A stretch of 40,517 bases of DNA from Myxococcales bacterium (GCA_025355005.1 JANXLV010000285.1:1-40517); one strand, 5' to 3'. Counted from the stretch's first letter, positions 25,321 to 33,945 are shown. Notes: generated by a model not told the origin, from the letters alone. Made by a program: numbers and translations.

Positions 25321-26701
25321 CGCCGACGGACGTGGTGACGACAGGAACGCCAGCCGCGAGCGCTTCGAGCTGGGACAGGCTGAGGCCTTCCCACGCGCTT
25401 GGCGCGACCAGCACGTCCGCAGCCGCGAGCAGCGTCGGCACGTCGCTCACGGCACCAAGGCAACGAAAGCGCTCCCCTACCCCGCGCGCGGCGATCGCCT
25501 CGCGGAGCGCGCGCTCGGCAGAGATGGAATCCGCGTCGCCTCCCGGAGAACCTGCGACGAGCGTGAACACCTCGCGCAACAGGACTGCCTCGGTGGCGTG
25601 AGCGATCTCGGGCAGCAGCTCCAGCCGCTTCTGCGCGCGAGGGTTCGCGATCGCGACGATGACCAGCGCATCAGCAGGCAGCTCGAAGGCTCGACGCGCC
25701 CTCTCGCGTCCAACCTCCGTCGCTGCGTCCGGCAGAGCCACGCCGTTCCAGATGGTACGGGTCCGCGGTGCGTCGTTCCGCGCGTCGAGCTCCATCGCGA
25801 GCTCCTCCTCCACCGACAAAGCGCACGCGATCAGCAGGGAAATCTCCGCGCGGGAGAGCTCCGTCACGCCCGACTGCCAGCCGCTCCTCGCGTTGTGGAT
25901 CGTCGCTGCGATCGGGACGCCGGATGCGCCGAGCGCGCGAAGATCACTGCCCGAGAAGAGATGCGCATGCAGCACGTCGGCGCCGAACGAGAGCGCGCGC
26001 TGTCCGATCTCGGCAAGACGGTCCTCGCGCGACGCCTTGGTGCACACGCGCGCGACCACATCGGGCGGCACTTGCAGCTCCTTTCGTGTTGTGCGGCCGA
26101 GCGCGAGGAGCTCCGTCGTCACACCGCGCGAGGGCAGCCCACGCAAGAGCTCCAGTGCAACACGCTCCGCGCCGCCTAGCTGGAGCGACGTGACGGTGAG
26201 CATGACGCGCAGCCCCGGATCGTCCCCCACATCCAGCGCAGGCAGACGCACGGCGCGATGCCGCGGCGACGACACGACGCGATGGAGCGCCTCCTCGATC
26301 CCCACACCGACAGCGATCTCGCGCGCGAGCGCCCGTGCAGCATCCGCTTCGAGCACCACGCTCGCAACCGCGGGCAACCGAGCCGATGGTAACGCGGAGA
26401 GCTCGCCACCACATGCGCTGAGCGCGGCGTCCCAAGGTGCCCGCAGAGCCTCGGCGCCAGTAACGATCGCACCCACGGCGCAGAGCGGACGGCCTGTCGC
26501 GCTCGCGGGCGGCGGGTCGAGCACGGCGCGCCGAGGCCACGCGCCCGCACGCAAGAGTCGAACGGGCCCATCTGCTGCAGCGAGGAGCTCCGCGTTCGCC
26601 GTGGTGAGAGCAGTGGCCTCGCGATGGAGGAGCGCGCGCATCGTTCGCGCGAAGAGCCGCGGATGAGCGGACCGCTCACCGAAGATGTAGGTCGGGAGCA
26701 C
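25085..26701 (-). pseudogene. first half of a frameshifted tandem glycosyltransferase
   Basis: Start GTG at 26701. Residues 1-160 are an uncharacterised Ala/Arg-rich N-terminal part. From about 165 a GT4-type GT-B domain begins (RVMLTVTSLQLGGAERVALELL), continuing to EGLSLSQLEALAAGVPVVTTSVGG at about residue 458. There the frame turns into basic out-of-frame sequence up to a stop at 25085, while the expected continuation (ASEVAARAQGIHLV...) is in the neighbouring frame. A GC-dinucleotide duplication in gcgcgc at 25315-25320 would explain this (GGC-GGC-GCG-TCG-GAG becomes GGC-GGC-GCG-CGT-CGG). With it removed the two halves join as one ~898-residue tandem enzyme. It could be an assembly error, a real mutation or phase variation. 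Predicted product: retaining transferase adding a sugar to a surface glycan or glycoprotein. Confidence 0.78.
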
Positions 26702-26709
26702 GCGCGCCG

Positions 26710-27165
26710 TCAGTACGCAGGCGGGAAGCCGCCACCTGCGTCGCCGGCATCACCCGCGCTGGACTCGCCGCCGCGCGCGCCCGTGTCGCCGCCGCCTGCG
26801 CCGCCGTAGCTTCCGCCGTCGTTGCTGGAAGCGTACGTAGAGTCGAACGAGGGCGACGACATGGGGCCATCGTCGTCGTTCGACGTGTAGCCCTGGTCCG
26901 CGCTGTCGACGCGGATGTTCATGGGTGTGCCGCCCGTGTAGACGAAGATCTCGTCGGGTCCAGGCTCGATGAGCACCGTTCCCGCGCGCCCCTCCCCACC
27001 CACGAGACAGCGGTACTCGACGCGGCGACCGACCCTGTATCCACGCGTGGAGATGTAGAACCCATCCGTGCTGACGCGGGTGCCGCCGCGACCACGCCCG
27101 AAGGTCAGAAACAGCACGACGAAGAGCACGACGAAGAGCACGCCAATGAAGAGGATGGCCACCAT
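26710..27165 (-). CDS. single-span membrane protein with Gly/Ser-rich tail
   Basis: 151 residues. A strongly hydrophobic N-terminal helix (VAILFIGVLFVVLFVVLF) is followed by GRGRGGT, a short beta-rich domain (residues ~28-85: VSTDGFYISTRGYRVGRRVEY, CLVGGEGRAGTVLIEPGPDEIFVYTGG) and a flexible Gly/Ser/Asp-rich tail of about 60 residues. The family is not recognised. It ends 8 bp before the start of the glycosyltransferase gene, so it is probably first in that operon. Start ATG 27165 is the only sensible one. It faces the gene at 27286 across a 120-bp divergent gap. Confidence 0.65.
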   Translation of the reverse strand: MVAILFIGVLFVVLFVVLFLTFGRGRGGTRVSTDGFYISTRGYRVGRRVEYRCLVGGEGRAGTVLIEPGPDEIFVYTGGTPMNIRVDSADQGYTSNDDDGPMSSPSFDSTYASSNDGGSYGGAGGGDTGARGGESSAGDAGDAGGGFPPAY

Positions 27166-27285
27166 GGTCAGAGCAGCTTACGTGGATCGCGCAGATGCCG
27201 ATGGATCTCGAACGGGCACACTAAAAAGAACGCGTACCCATGCCGAAGTGGCCCCGACTCCGTTGCGCTGGTAGCGTTCGCGGCC

Positions 27286-28173
27286 ATGCGCGCGTCCTTT
27301 CTCCGCTTCGGCCTGCTTGCGGCGCTCCCGTTTTGCCTGCTGCTCGCGTGCGGCTCACGCACCGGCCTCGGCATCGACGAGGAGGCCGTGGTGAGCGGCG
27401 GCGATGGCAGTGTCGGCTCCGAAGGCGGGACGACATTCCCCGACGGTGCGCCCATCATCGACGCGACGCCACCGCCGCCGTGCGTGCCCGGGACGACGGT
27501 GCCTTGCGGCAGCAGCGTCGGCGCGTGCAAGCCGGGGCTCGCCTTCTGTCAGTCGGATGCGGGCCCGGGTGAGTGCGTGGGCTCCGTCGGTCCGACCACG
27601 GAGACCTGCAATGGCATCGACGACGACTGCAACGGCACCATCGACGACGGCTTCAACGTCGGAGGCATGTGCGACGGCCCCGACACCGACCTCTGTCTCG
27701 ACGACACGCAGAGCTGCGCGGGCTGCTCCACGGGGCCGAACAACGTGGAGGTCTGCAACGGCGTCGACGACAATTGCAACGGCACCATCGACGCCGACTG
27801 CGACTTCGGCGACTGCAAGCCGAAGCTGACCGTCACGGGCTCCACGCCATCCAACCAGGCCTGCATCGACTTCCCGGTCACCAAGGGCGCCACGGGCACC
27901 ATCGAATACCCGTGCGAAGGCGGCCCGGTCTCCGCGAACATCGGTGCGGTGCTGTTCACGGGCACCGCGAAGAACGGCTCGGTCACGCTGACGGGCGTCT
28001 CCACCGTGATCGGTCCGGACGACTGCCTGTGGCAGGACACGCACGTCATCTCTGGAGTGCTCGCGAGCGGCGGCCTCTCCTACTCCTACAGCGAGAAGGT
28101 GATCGACAAGCGGGGCCACGCCACGTGCTGGCAGCCGTGCACGGAGACCGGCACCGTGAAGATCACCTGGTAG
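27286..28173 (+). CDS. MopE-motif lipoprotein
   Basis: 295 residues. The signal ends in the lipobox LLLAC (Cys 22), and the next residues GSRTGL recall a typical Polyangia lipoprotein start. Two copies of the putative metal-binding motif related to MopE are present (ETCNGIDDDCNGTIDDGF at about 105 and EVCNGVDDNCNGTIDADC at about 155). The Asp-rich motif is thought to bind calcium or copper; this is family knowledge, not shown here. The C-terminal ~110 residues form a beta-rich Cys-containing domain with strand pattern (ANIGAVLFTGTAKNGSVTLTG, SYSEKVIDKRG). Inferred a surface protein of unknown role. Start ATG 27286 is fixed by the signal peptide. Confidence 0.85.
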   Translation: MRASFLRFGLLAALPFCLLLACGSRTGLGIDEEAVVSGGDGSVGSEGGTTFPDGAPIIDATPPPPCVPGTTVPCGSSVGACKPGLAFCQSDAGPGECVGSVGPTTETCNGIDDDCNGTIDDGFNVGGMCDGPDTDLCLDDTQSCAGCSTGPNNVEVCNGVDDNCNGTIDADCDFGDCKPKLTVTGSTPSNQACIDFPVTKGATGTIEYPCEGGPVSANIGAVLFTGTAKNGSVTLTGVSTVIGPDDCLWQDTHVISGVLASGGLSYSYSEKVIDKRGHATCWQPCTETGTVKITW

Positions 28174-28225
28174 CCAGGATCGCGAACGCTACCTCAGGGT
28201 TGGTCCTGTTGTAAGCTCGCACACC

Positions 28226-29296
28226 GTGACAACTCGTTCCCGCATCCTCACTGGTGACACTCCCTCGGGTCGGCTTCACCTGGGCCACTGGGTCGGGTCG
28301 CTGGAGAACCGCGTTCGGCTCCAGGACGACTACGACTGCTTCTTCCTGCTCGCGAACATGCACGCGTTCACCACGCGCGCGGACAAGCCGGAAGACATCC
28401 GGCGCGACACGCTCGACATCGTCAAGGACTGGCTCGCTGCAGGCATCGATCCGGAGCGCTCGACGTTGGTGCTGCAGACGGAGGTGCCGGCCATCGCCGA
28501 GCTCTCCTGGTTCTTCGCCATGCTCACGCCGTTCAATCGCGTGATGCGCAATCCGACGCTCAAGACGGAGATCGAGCTGAAGGATCTGGGCGAGCACTAC
28601 AGCTTTGGCTTCCCGCTCTACACGGTCGGACAATGCGCGGACATCCTGGCCTTTCGCGCCGCGCTCGTGCCCGTGGGCGAAGATCAGGTCGCCCACATCG
28701 AGATGTGCCGCGAGGTAGCACGCCGCTTCAACGCGACGTACTGCGGCGTGGATCCGAAGACCGAGGACCCCGAACACGTGAAGGCGGGCGGCCTGTTCCC
28801 GATCCCCAGCGCGCTGATCGGCCGCATCGGACGCCTCACCGGCACCGACGGCAAGAACAAGATGTCGAAGAGCCTTGGCAACGCCATTCTCCTCACGGAC
28901 ACCGCGAAGGAGATCAAGACCAAGATGGGTGCACTCTACACGGGTCGCCAGACCATGACGGAGCCCGGCGACACCGACAACGCGCTCTTCCAGTACGTGC
29001 GCGCGTTCATCAAGGACCCGGCGCGCGTCGCGGAGCTCGAGGATCGCTACAAGCGCGGCGACAACATCGGCGACGGTCACGTGAAGGTCGAGGTCGCCGC
29101 TGCGATCGACGCGCTGCTCGCCCCGATGCGTGAGCGCCGCGCCGCGCTGGAGGGAAAGCCGGGCGACGATCGCGTCCTCGAGATCCTGCGCGCCCACACG
29201 ACGAAAGCAAACGCCGTCGCGGAGGAGACTCTCCACGCCGCCAAGCAAGCAATGGGCCTGGACTTCGGTCGCCGCGCGCTTGGTTTCGGCAGGTAG
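28226..29296 (+). CDS. trpS: tryptophan--tRNA ligase
   Basis: 356 residues, class I aminoacyl-tRNA synthetase. It charges tRNA-Trp with tryptophan in the cytoplasm. The HIGH motif is HLGH (residues 18-21) after the GDTPSGRLHLGH start, and KMSKS lies at 212-216 (GKNKMSKSLGNA). Other tryptophanyl hallmarks are MLTPFNRVMRNPTLKTEIE and YTVGQCADILAF, and PVGEDQVAHIEM for the activating site. Length and domain order fit a complete bacterial TrpRS. The start is GTG at 28226. This is the only housekeeping gene in the window. No T-box is expected in this group and none is evident upstream; the 52-bp gap from the preceding gene holds nothing obvious. Confidence 0.95.
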   Translation: MTTRSRILTGDTPSGRLHLGHWVGSLENRVRLQDDYDCFFLLANMHAFTTRADKPEDIRRDTLDIVKDWLAAGIDPERSTLVLQTEVPAIAELSWFFAMLTPFNRVMRNPTLKTEIELKDLGEHYSFGFPLYTVGQCADILAFRAALVPVGEDQVAHIEMCREVARRFNATYCGVDPKTEDPEHVKAGGLFPIPSALIGRIGRLTGTDGKNKMSKSLGNAILLTDTAKEIKTKMGALYTGRQTMTEPGDTDNALFQYVRAFIKDPARVAELEDRYKRGDNIGDGHVKVEVAAAIDALLAPMRERRAALEGKPGDDRVLEILRAHTTKANAVAEETLHAAKQAMGLDFGRRALGFGR

Positions 29297-29697
29297 CACC
29301 ACCTCACACAAAACGTTTCGTGAACGTGAGAGAGATGTGGCGCGTCTGCATCGCGCATGTCAGTTGTGAAGAGACGGACGTGAGCGCGATCTTCGGACGC
29401 GCCGCGGACGGGCTACGCATCGCGAACCAAGGAGTTTCGATGTCGTTTCATGCGAGAGCGCGGGCAGACCCGCATCACGCACAGTGAGAGGGATCGAAGG
29501 CGGCGCTCGGACGGCGTGACCAAGTAGGGGCACGCTTGATGCTTGCTGTCCTTCACCCGCATCGCGGCAGGCGCTTGCCTGTCGGATGAAAACCAGGAGC
29601 CACGGGCGTCGAGCGTGCCTCGACAACCCCGTGGCTCTTTCCATTTAATCTGTCCCATTTGTCGCCAGCTGCGGGCTCGGCACGAGATGATGGAGTG
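29297..29697. other. non-coding stretch with several hairpins, possible structured RNA
   Basis: No convincing gene in either direction; the frames present lack codon bias. Several self-complementary elements occur in order on the plus strand: GCGGG-CAGA-CCCGC near 29460, CAGGC-GCTT-GCCTG near 29570, and the large nested hairpin at 29597-29637. The spacing and the terminal hairpin suggest a transcribed structured RNA or an untranslated leader ending in a terminator, but trpS read-through with a distant terminator explains it as well. Confidence 0.35.
29597..29637 (+). terminator. nested-stem terminator-like hairpin
   Basis: An outer 10-bp stem (GAGCCACGGG at 29597-29606 pairing with CCCGTGGCTC at 29628-29637) encloses an inner 6-bp stem (GTCGAG 29608-29613 with CTCGAC 29619-29624, loop CGTGC). 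It is followed by TTTCCATTTAAT on the plus strand; on the minus strand CTGGTTTTC follows. It could terminate transcription in either direction. About 300 bp lies between it and the trpS stop. Confidence 0.65.
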
Positions 29698-30630
29698 ATG
29701 CGCCACTACCTTCTTGCGACGCTCGGTGTCCTCGGCCTGATCTGCGTCGCGTGTGGCGGCGGTGGCTCGTCCGGTGGAGCATCTGGTGGGGGCGGCGGCG
29801 GCGTCGGTGGTGGCGCAGGGACGGGGTGTGGCACCGTGGATGCTTCCGCTGCGGCGACTATCTCGGGCTACATGGACAAGCTCCCGAACCAGGTCGCTGC
29901 CGGAGCCACGCGCACCGCCGCGATCGACGCGATCGCGAAGACGTGCGCCGCGCTCGGGCCCACGGCCGCCGGATGGAAGCCCGAGTACTGCTGGGCGCAC
30001 CTGGTCGCGGCGATCTCGAAGGAGTCTGGCTACACGCCCACCGCCAGCGTGCTCGACGGCTACGGCACGCGCAACGTTGGTGGCATGAAGGCGAACGATC
30101 CAGTGGTCGGGATGCTGCAGATCCGCTTCAGCTCCACGGTCCACGAGATCGTCTCGCTGGGGAACGTGAGCCGCATCGCCTGCACGGGCTGCGCGATCCC
30201 GCAGTCGGTGATGTCGCACGCGTCGGAGGCAGGCGACTCCGCATTCTGGGCCGTCACGGGTCCGACCGAGAACGCGGCCCTCATGACGGATGTGGCGTGC
30301 AACGTCGCCATGGGCGGCTGGTACTACTACGAGAACGCCACCGGCAACGGCCGCGCGAGCAAGGTCACCTACACGGACGAGTACTGCGCTGGCGGCGGAA
30401 CCGCGGGCAACGTCATCACGGGCCTCATGTCGCACTTGCTAGGCGACGAGAACGGCAAGGGTGTGATCGCGAACGACACCGAGCTCGCCGCGCTGAAGGG
30501 CAAGAGCTCCGATGCCTTCGGCTATGTCTCGGAGATCAAGACCAACGTGGACGCGATGATCGGCCCGGTGAGCGGGACCCACCCGTTCTACATGCTGCTG
30601 CCGCCGAGCACCGCGACGTACTGCAAGTAG
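29698..30630 (+). CDS. lysozyme-like (SLT-type) lipoprotein
   Basis: 310 residues. The signal ends in the lipobox CVAC (Cys 19) and continues into a Gly/Ser-rich linker of about 25 residues. In the body, YCWAHLVAAISKESGYTP places a Glu (109) at the end of a helix, and VVGMLQIRFS (about 137-145) follows about 30 residues later. That order (catalytic Glu in an ES-phi motif, then a G-phi-x-Q segment) is the pattern of lytic transglycosylases and goose-type lysozymes. Eight Cys suggest an extracellular, disulfide-rich form. Inferred peptidoglycan- or chitin-cleaving enzyme; the substrate is open. ATG at 29698 has a TGGAG site just upstream; a GTG-type start at 29659 would merely add non-signal residues. 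Confidence 0.6.
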   Translation: MRHYLLATLGVLGLICVACGGGGSSGGASGGGGGGVGGGAGTGCGTVDASAAATISGYMDKLPNQVAAGATRTAAIDAIAKTCAALGPTAAGWKPEYCWAHLVAAISKESGYTPTASVLDGYGTRNVGGMKANDPVVGMLQIRFSSTVHEIVSLGNVSRIACTGCAIPQSVMSHASEAGDSAFWAVTGPTENAALMTDVACNVAMGGWYYYENATGNGRASKVTYTDEYCAGGGTAGNVITGLMSHLLGDENGKGVIANDTELAALKGKSSDAFGYVSEIKTNVDAMIGPVSGTHPFYMLLPPSTATYCK

Positions 30631-30654
30631 CCGACACACGGCCGACGCGCCTCC

Positions 30655-31530
30655 TCACGGCTCGAAGATGTCGACCGAATGGCTCTTGCCCGCGCCGTTC
30701 GAGAGCGTGCCCGTCCCGCGCACCTTGTTCGGTTCGTCGGACGCCGTCGGTCCATCGTTGACGTTGCACGACCCGCCTACGCTCTGGCCGTCGTACGCGA
30801 GGAAGCCCGCATCGCCTTCACCGCCCACGCTGAGCTGCATGTTGGCCGTCGCGCATCCGTACGGATAGATCACGGTGTCGGTCCCGGTCACGAAGAGCGT
30901 GACGTGCCCCAGAGCGAGGGTGGGACACGTGGCCTCGACGCTCAGCGTCCACGTGTGCCCGTCGGGCGCCGACTGCGTCTGGCGTGACGACGCTGTGAGG
31001 CTGCATTTCTGGCTGTCGACGGTGAGTGAGCCGGTGACGTTGAGATCGCCGCTCGCGTCCTTCTTCGGACCGGCGTCGGGCGTGAACGGCGCATCGTTGG
31101 GGCATGCATGCGTCGTGGTCGGCGTGTTGAACACCACCGAGAGCGGCGTCAAGAGGTAGCCGGAAAGCTGCTGACAGCTGCTGACGGACAGCCCCGCGCA
31201 ATCGCACCCCATGTACGTGGGCGGAGCGCTGCATGGGACGCCGAGCGGTTGCGGCGTTCTGCACACGCCCTGGCTTCCGCACGCAGCAGCTGGTGTCTCC
31301 TCGCCGGGCGCCTGGAACAGGCACTGCGTGGGGAGCGCGCAGTCGGCGCTCGTGTAGCAGGCGTCGCCCTCCTTGCCCGTGCCGCCACCTTCCTGGGTCC
31401 CGCCGTCACCGCCGCTCGTACACGCGCCACCGTCGCACGTGGGTGAGACCTGGATTGCGCCCGTGCACGCCGAGATGGCGACGAGGACAGTGGTGGCCGC
31501 GAAGAGGGAGAAGAAGGTCGATACGCGCAT
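30655..31530 (-). CDS. Cys-containing lipoprotein of unknown function
   Basis: 291 residues. The signal ends in the lipobox AISAC (Cys 23), followed by a Gly-rich linker. A Cys-rich segment follows (about 30-100: EGDACYTSADCALPTQCLF and QGVCRTPQPLGVPCSAPPTYMGCDCAG), similar to other myxobacterial EGF/Dickkopf-like surface proteins, and then a beta-rich C-terminal domain (GSLTVDSQKCSLTA, HTWTLSVEATCPTLALGHVTLFVTG, NMQLSVGGEGDAGFLAYDG). No enzyme motif. The open frame extends 155 codons further upstream, but only ATG 31530 gives a signal peptide. It is convergent with the lysozyme-like gene with a 24-bp gap. Confidence 0.7.
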   Translation of the reverse strand: MRVSTFFSLFAATTVLVAISACTGAIQVSPTCDGGACTSGGDGGTQEGGGTGKEGDACYTSADCALPTQCLFQAPGEETPAAACGSQGVCRTPQPLGVPCSAPPTYMGCDCAGLSVSSCQQLSGYLLTPLSVVFNTPTTTHACPNDAPFTPDAGPKKDASGDLNVTGSLTVDSQKCSLTASSRQTQSAPDGHTWTLSVEATCPTLALGHVTLFVTGTDTVIYPYGCATANMQLSVGGEGDAGFLAYDGQSVGGSCNVNDGPTASDEPNKVRGTGTLSNGAGKSHSVDIFEP

Positions 31531-31643
31531 GCTCGAAACTTGTCGCAACAAGCGCGCCACACGGTAAATCCCGGGGCCCGGGGGGATCGCCGTGTCGCAG
31601 ACCGTGCCAATGCACAAGCGTGCGCGACTCCGCTGTCCCGGCC

Positions 31644-32432
31644 TCAGCGCTTCGCCGGGTGGGGGTCTGCGCAACAGCGGAAGCCGGTGGAGTAGTCGTG
31701 GTAGCTGGGGCCGTGCGCGACCGTGCGGTACTTGCAGCCGTTGCCGTTGAGGGTCGTGTCCAGGTAGTAGCCGCCGACGAACGTGCCGTCGGGATCGTCC
31801 ACCCATTCGTGCAAGTTTCCGACCATGTCGAAGACACCCGCGCGGGTCTTGCAGCGCGTGTGGCTGCCGGTAGGTGTGAGCGTGCCTGGGAGCTGGTTCA
31901 ACTGCGGATCGTTCATGACGCCGTTCGATGAGTACGCCGCGGCGCCACGGAACCCGTGCAGGGCGGCGATGGGCGCGCGACCATGATCGTTGCACGCGAG
32001 CTCCTCGTGGGTGACCCCGTACGGGTAGGTCGTGGCGTCTTCACCGCCGCAGGCACGAACCCACTCTTCTTCCTTGCAGAGTCGCTTGCCCGACGCGCGA
32101 CATGCGACCGCCGCCTCGTTGCGCGAGATGTACGCCTGCGGCATCACCCCCGCCCGGGTGATCGCGCGCACGGGCCCCGAGCCCATGGGCTCGAACGGCG
32201 GGTGCGGGTCCTCGTGGCCGTCCAGGAAGACGTCCACCAGGGTGGCCTCCCAGCGATCGATGCATACTGCATGCGTATCGCCCGGGCCGGTCACCAGCGC
32301 CATTCCGTCTTCGCACGGCGCGCTGTGCGGCGGCGGGCGCTTCTCTTGCGGCGGCGGCGGAGCGACTGGCTTGTCGGTGCACCCGATGAGCACGAGGCCC
32401 ACGAGCAACGCGGCACCAGGGATGGAGCGCAT
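31644..32432 (-). CDS. formylglycine-generating-enzyme-like lipoprotein
   Basis: 262 residues. The signal ends in the lipobox VLIGC (Cys 18) with a Pro/Lys-rich linker. The domain is the FGE-sulfatase / SUMF1 fold: VCIDRWEATLVD, ISRNEAAVACRASGKRLCKEEEWVRAC, then VGNLHEWVDDPDGTFVGGYYLD and a final YSTGFRCCADP. Classical FGE converts a sulfatase Cys to formylglycine; lipoprotein relatives in myxobacteria are widespread, mostly lack the copper-binding Cys pair and are of unknown role. Here Cys pairs exist (RCC near the end), but I cannot map them onto the catalytic pair. No sulfatase is nearby. Start ATG 32432 is set by the signal. Its promoter region is shared with the divergent gene at 32537. 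Confidence 0.85.
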   Translation of the reverse strand: MRSIPGAALLVGLVLIGCTDKPVAPPPPQEKRPPPHSAPCEDGMALVTGPGDTHAVCIDRWEATLVDVFLDGHEDPHPPFEPMGSGPVRAITRAGVMPQAYISRNEAAVACRASGKRLCKEEEWVRACGGEDATTYPYGVTHEELACNDHGRAPIAALHGFRGAAAYSSNGVMNDPQLNQLPGTLTPTGSHTRCKTRAGVFDMVGNLHEWVDDPDGTFVGGYYLDTTLNGNGCKYRTVAHGPSYHDYSTGFRCCADPHPAKR

Positions 32433-32536
32433 ACTCGAGGTTACCAGGTCCCAAGCTCCTCGGCCGCCGTGCACTTCCGGATGCAGCGCAATGCTTCAAG
32501 ATGTGACACCACGGCGCGCGACCGATACGGTCGAGA

Positions 32537-33169
32537 TTGGTCGTGCGAATCACGGTAGACCCACATCCGCTGCTCGACGTCCTGGCGTTCGTCACCGAGT
32601 ACGCATCCCCACCTGGACGCGACGACGCGCTCGCAGCGCTCATGAAGCTCGACGCCGCCGCGCCCGTCTCCTCCGACGACCGGGTGCGCGCGGCCGTGCG
32701 CGATCTCCTGCGACACGGCGGATACAAGCCAACGGGACGCGGCAAGCCCGCCTCCGAGTACCTGCTCCGCGCCGTTGGCGAGGGCACGCTCTCGACCATC
32801 AACGCCGCGGTCGATGCCTGCAACGTGGCCTCGTTGCACTCCGGTCTGCCCATCAGCGTCGTCGATCTGGACAAGGCGCGTGAGCCACTGCGCGTGGGCA
32901 TTGCGCCGGCAGACGAGAGCTACGTCTTCAATGCATCCGGACAGACCATCGACGTGGGCGGCTTGCTCTGCCTCTGGGACGAAGGCGGGCCATGCGCGAA
33001 CGCCGTGAAGGATTCACAGCGCACGAAGACCAGCGCCACCACGCTGCGTACGCTTGCCGTCGTCTGGGGCACGAAGACCCTGCCGGGGCACACCGAAAGG
33101 ACCACCGCGTGGTACCGCGCACTCGTCGCGCAGTCCGGCGGCGTGGTGCGAGAGGTCGAGCTTCGCTGA
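32537..33169 (+). CDS. B3/B4 tRNA-binding domain protein
   Basis: 210 residues, cytoplasmic. The sequence from about residue 60 is a B3/B4 domain as found in the beta subunit of phenylalanyl-tRNA synthetase (editing module): GGYKPTGRGKPASEYLLRA, INAAVDACNVASLHSGLPISV, ESYVFNASGQTIDVGGLLCL, CANAVKDSQRTKTSATTLRT. Free-standing B3/4 proteins of this size are known (COG3382 type), some suggested to deacylate mischarged tRNA. Trans-editing of a mischarged tRNA is a reasonable guess. Start is TTG at 32537, with GTG at 32543 as an alternative. Confidence 0.8.
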   Translation: MVVRITVDPHPLLDVLAFVTEYASPPGRDDALAALMKLDAAAPVSSDDRVRAAVRDLLRHGGYKPTGRGKPASEYLLRAVGEGTLSTINAAVDACNVASLHSGLPISVVDLDKAREPLRVGIAPADESYVFNASGQTIDVGGLLCLWDEGGPCANAVKDSQRTKTSATTLRTLAVVWGTKTLPGHTERTTAWYRALVAQSGGVVREVELR

Positions 33170-33231
33170 TCGCTCGCGATAGCACATGGGGCTGCTGGAC
33201 GAGCGATGCGTTCTCGGATAGCCCGGTCTGC

Positions 33232-33945
33232 ATGCAACGTCCTTCGACCACGTTCCTGTTGCTCTGCCTCGTGACCATCGCTGGCTGCAAGGACCCGCCG
33301 AAGAGCGACGGGACGGGAGCAGCCGCGGCGGCTTCGTCTGCGCCGCCTGCCGCATCCGTATCGGCGACGGTCGCGACACCTGCGCCAGCGGTCTCGGGCG
33401 GCCTGATGCCGGATGCGAGCGGCGTGCTCTCGCTGTCGTGGAAGGCCACGAACGCGCCGGACGAGCGCGTGAACGTGTCGGTCGTCGCGGGGGATGTCAC
33501 GATCGCGCTCGGGCCGCTGGCTGCTGCGTCCGACGACGCGGCGGGCACGGTGGCGACGTGTGCGATGCACGGAAACGCGCCGACGTTCTCCAAGTTCGAG
33601 TGCGGCGGCACCCCACACTACAACTTCTACACGGCGTCGCTCACCGGCAACGCGCTCGTCATCAGCCTCGTCGACGGTGTGTACGACGAGAAGAAGACGG
33701 AGACCGTGAAAGAGGTCGCGCGAAGGCCCACGAGCGCCACCAGCCTTCGCGTCACTGGCCCTGCGTCGCCCGGACTCTACGGCAACTGTCGCGTGGGATC
33801 CGTACAGAAGACGGCCGATGGGCAGTGCATGCGTCAGTGCCTCAAGGGCACCGAGTGCAAGAACGGCGACACGTGCACCTTCGTCACCGTGAAGGGAAGC
33901 GACGGTGACCACAAGGTCCACGCCTGCGTTCCGCCTGGAAAATAG
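33232..33945 (+). CDS. lipoprotein of unknown function
   Basis: 237 residues. The signal (MQRPSTTFLLLCLVTIAGC) ends in a perfect lipobox (Cys 19); a Ser/Ala/Pro linker follows to about residue 60. The beta-rich domain contains LSWKATNAPDERVNVSVVAG and ATCAMHGNAPTFSKFECGG, then a Cys-rich C-terminus (LYGNCRVGSV, CMRQCLKGTECKNGDTCTFVT) typical of small secreted myxobacterial proteins. No family identified. ATG 33232 is chosen because an upstream open frame is out of keeping with a signal peptide. It starts 62 bp after the B3/B4 gene. Confidence 0.7.
   Translation: MQRPSTTFLLLCLVTIAGCKDPPKSDGTGAAAAASSAPPAASVSATVATPAPAVSGGLMPDASGVLSLSWKATNAPDERVNVSVVAGDVTIALGPLAAASDDAAGTVATCAMHGNAPTFSKFECGGTPHYNFYTASLTGNALVISLVDGVYDEKKTETVKEVARRPTSATSLRVTGPASPGLYGNCRVGSVQKTADGQCMRQCLKGTECKNGDTCTFVTVKGSDGDHKVHACVPPGK

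Noticed and set aside
29430..29530. Possible cyclic-di-GMP (GEMM) riboswitch because of CACGCACAG
   Set aside because: The remaining conserved elements (GGCAAACC, the ACGCAAAGCC loop and the closing stem) are not present in the right order.
31531..31995. Upstream extension of the 30655 lipoprotein frame
   Set aside because: It overlaps the FGE-like gene out of frame and carries no signal peptide; the lipobox start at 31530 is the sensible one.
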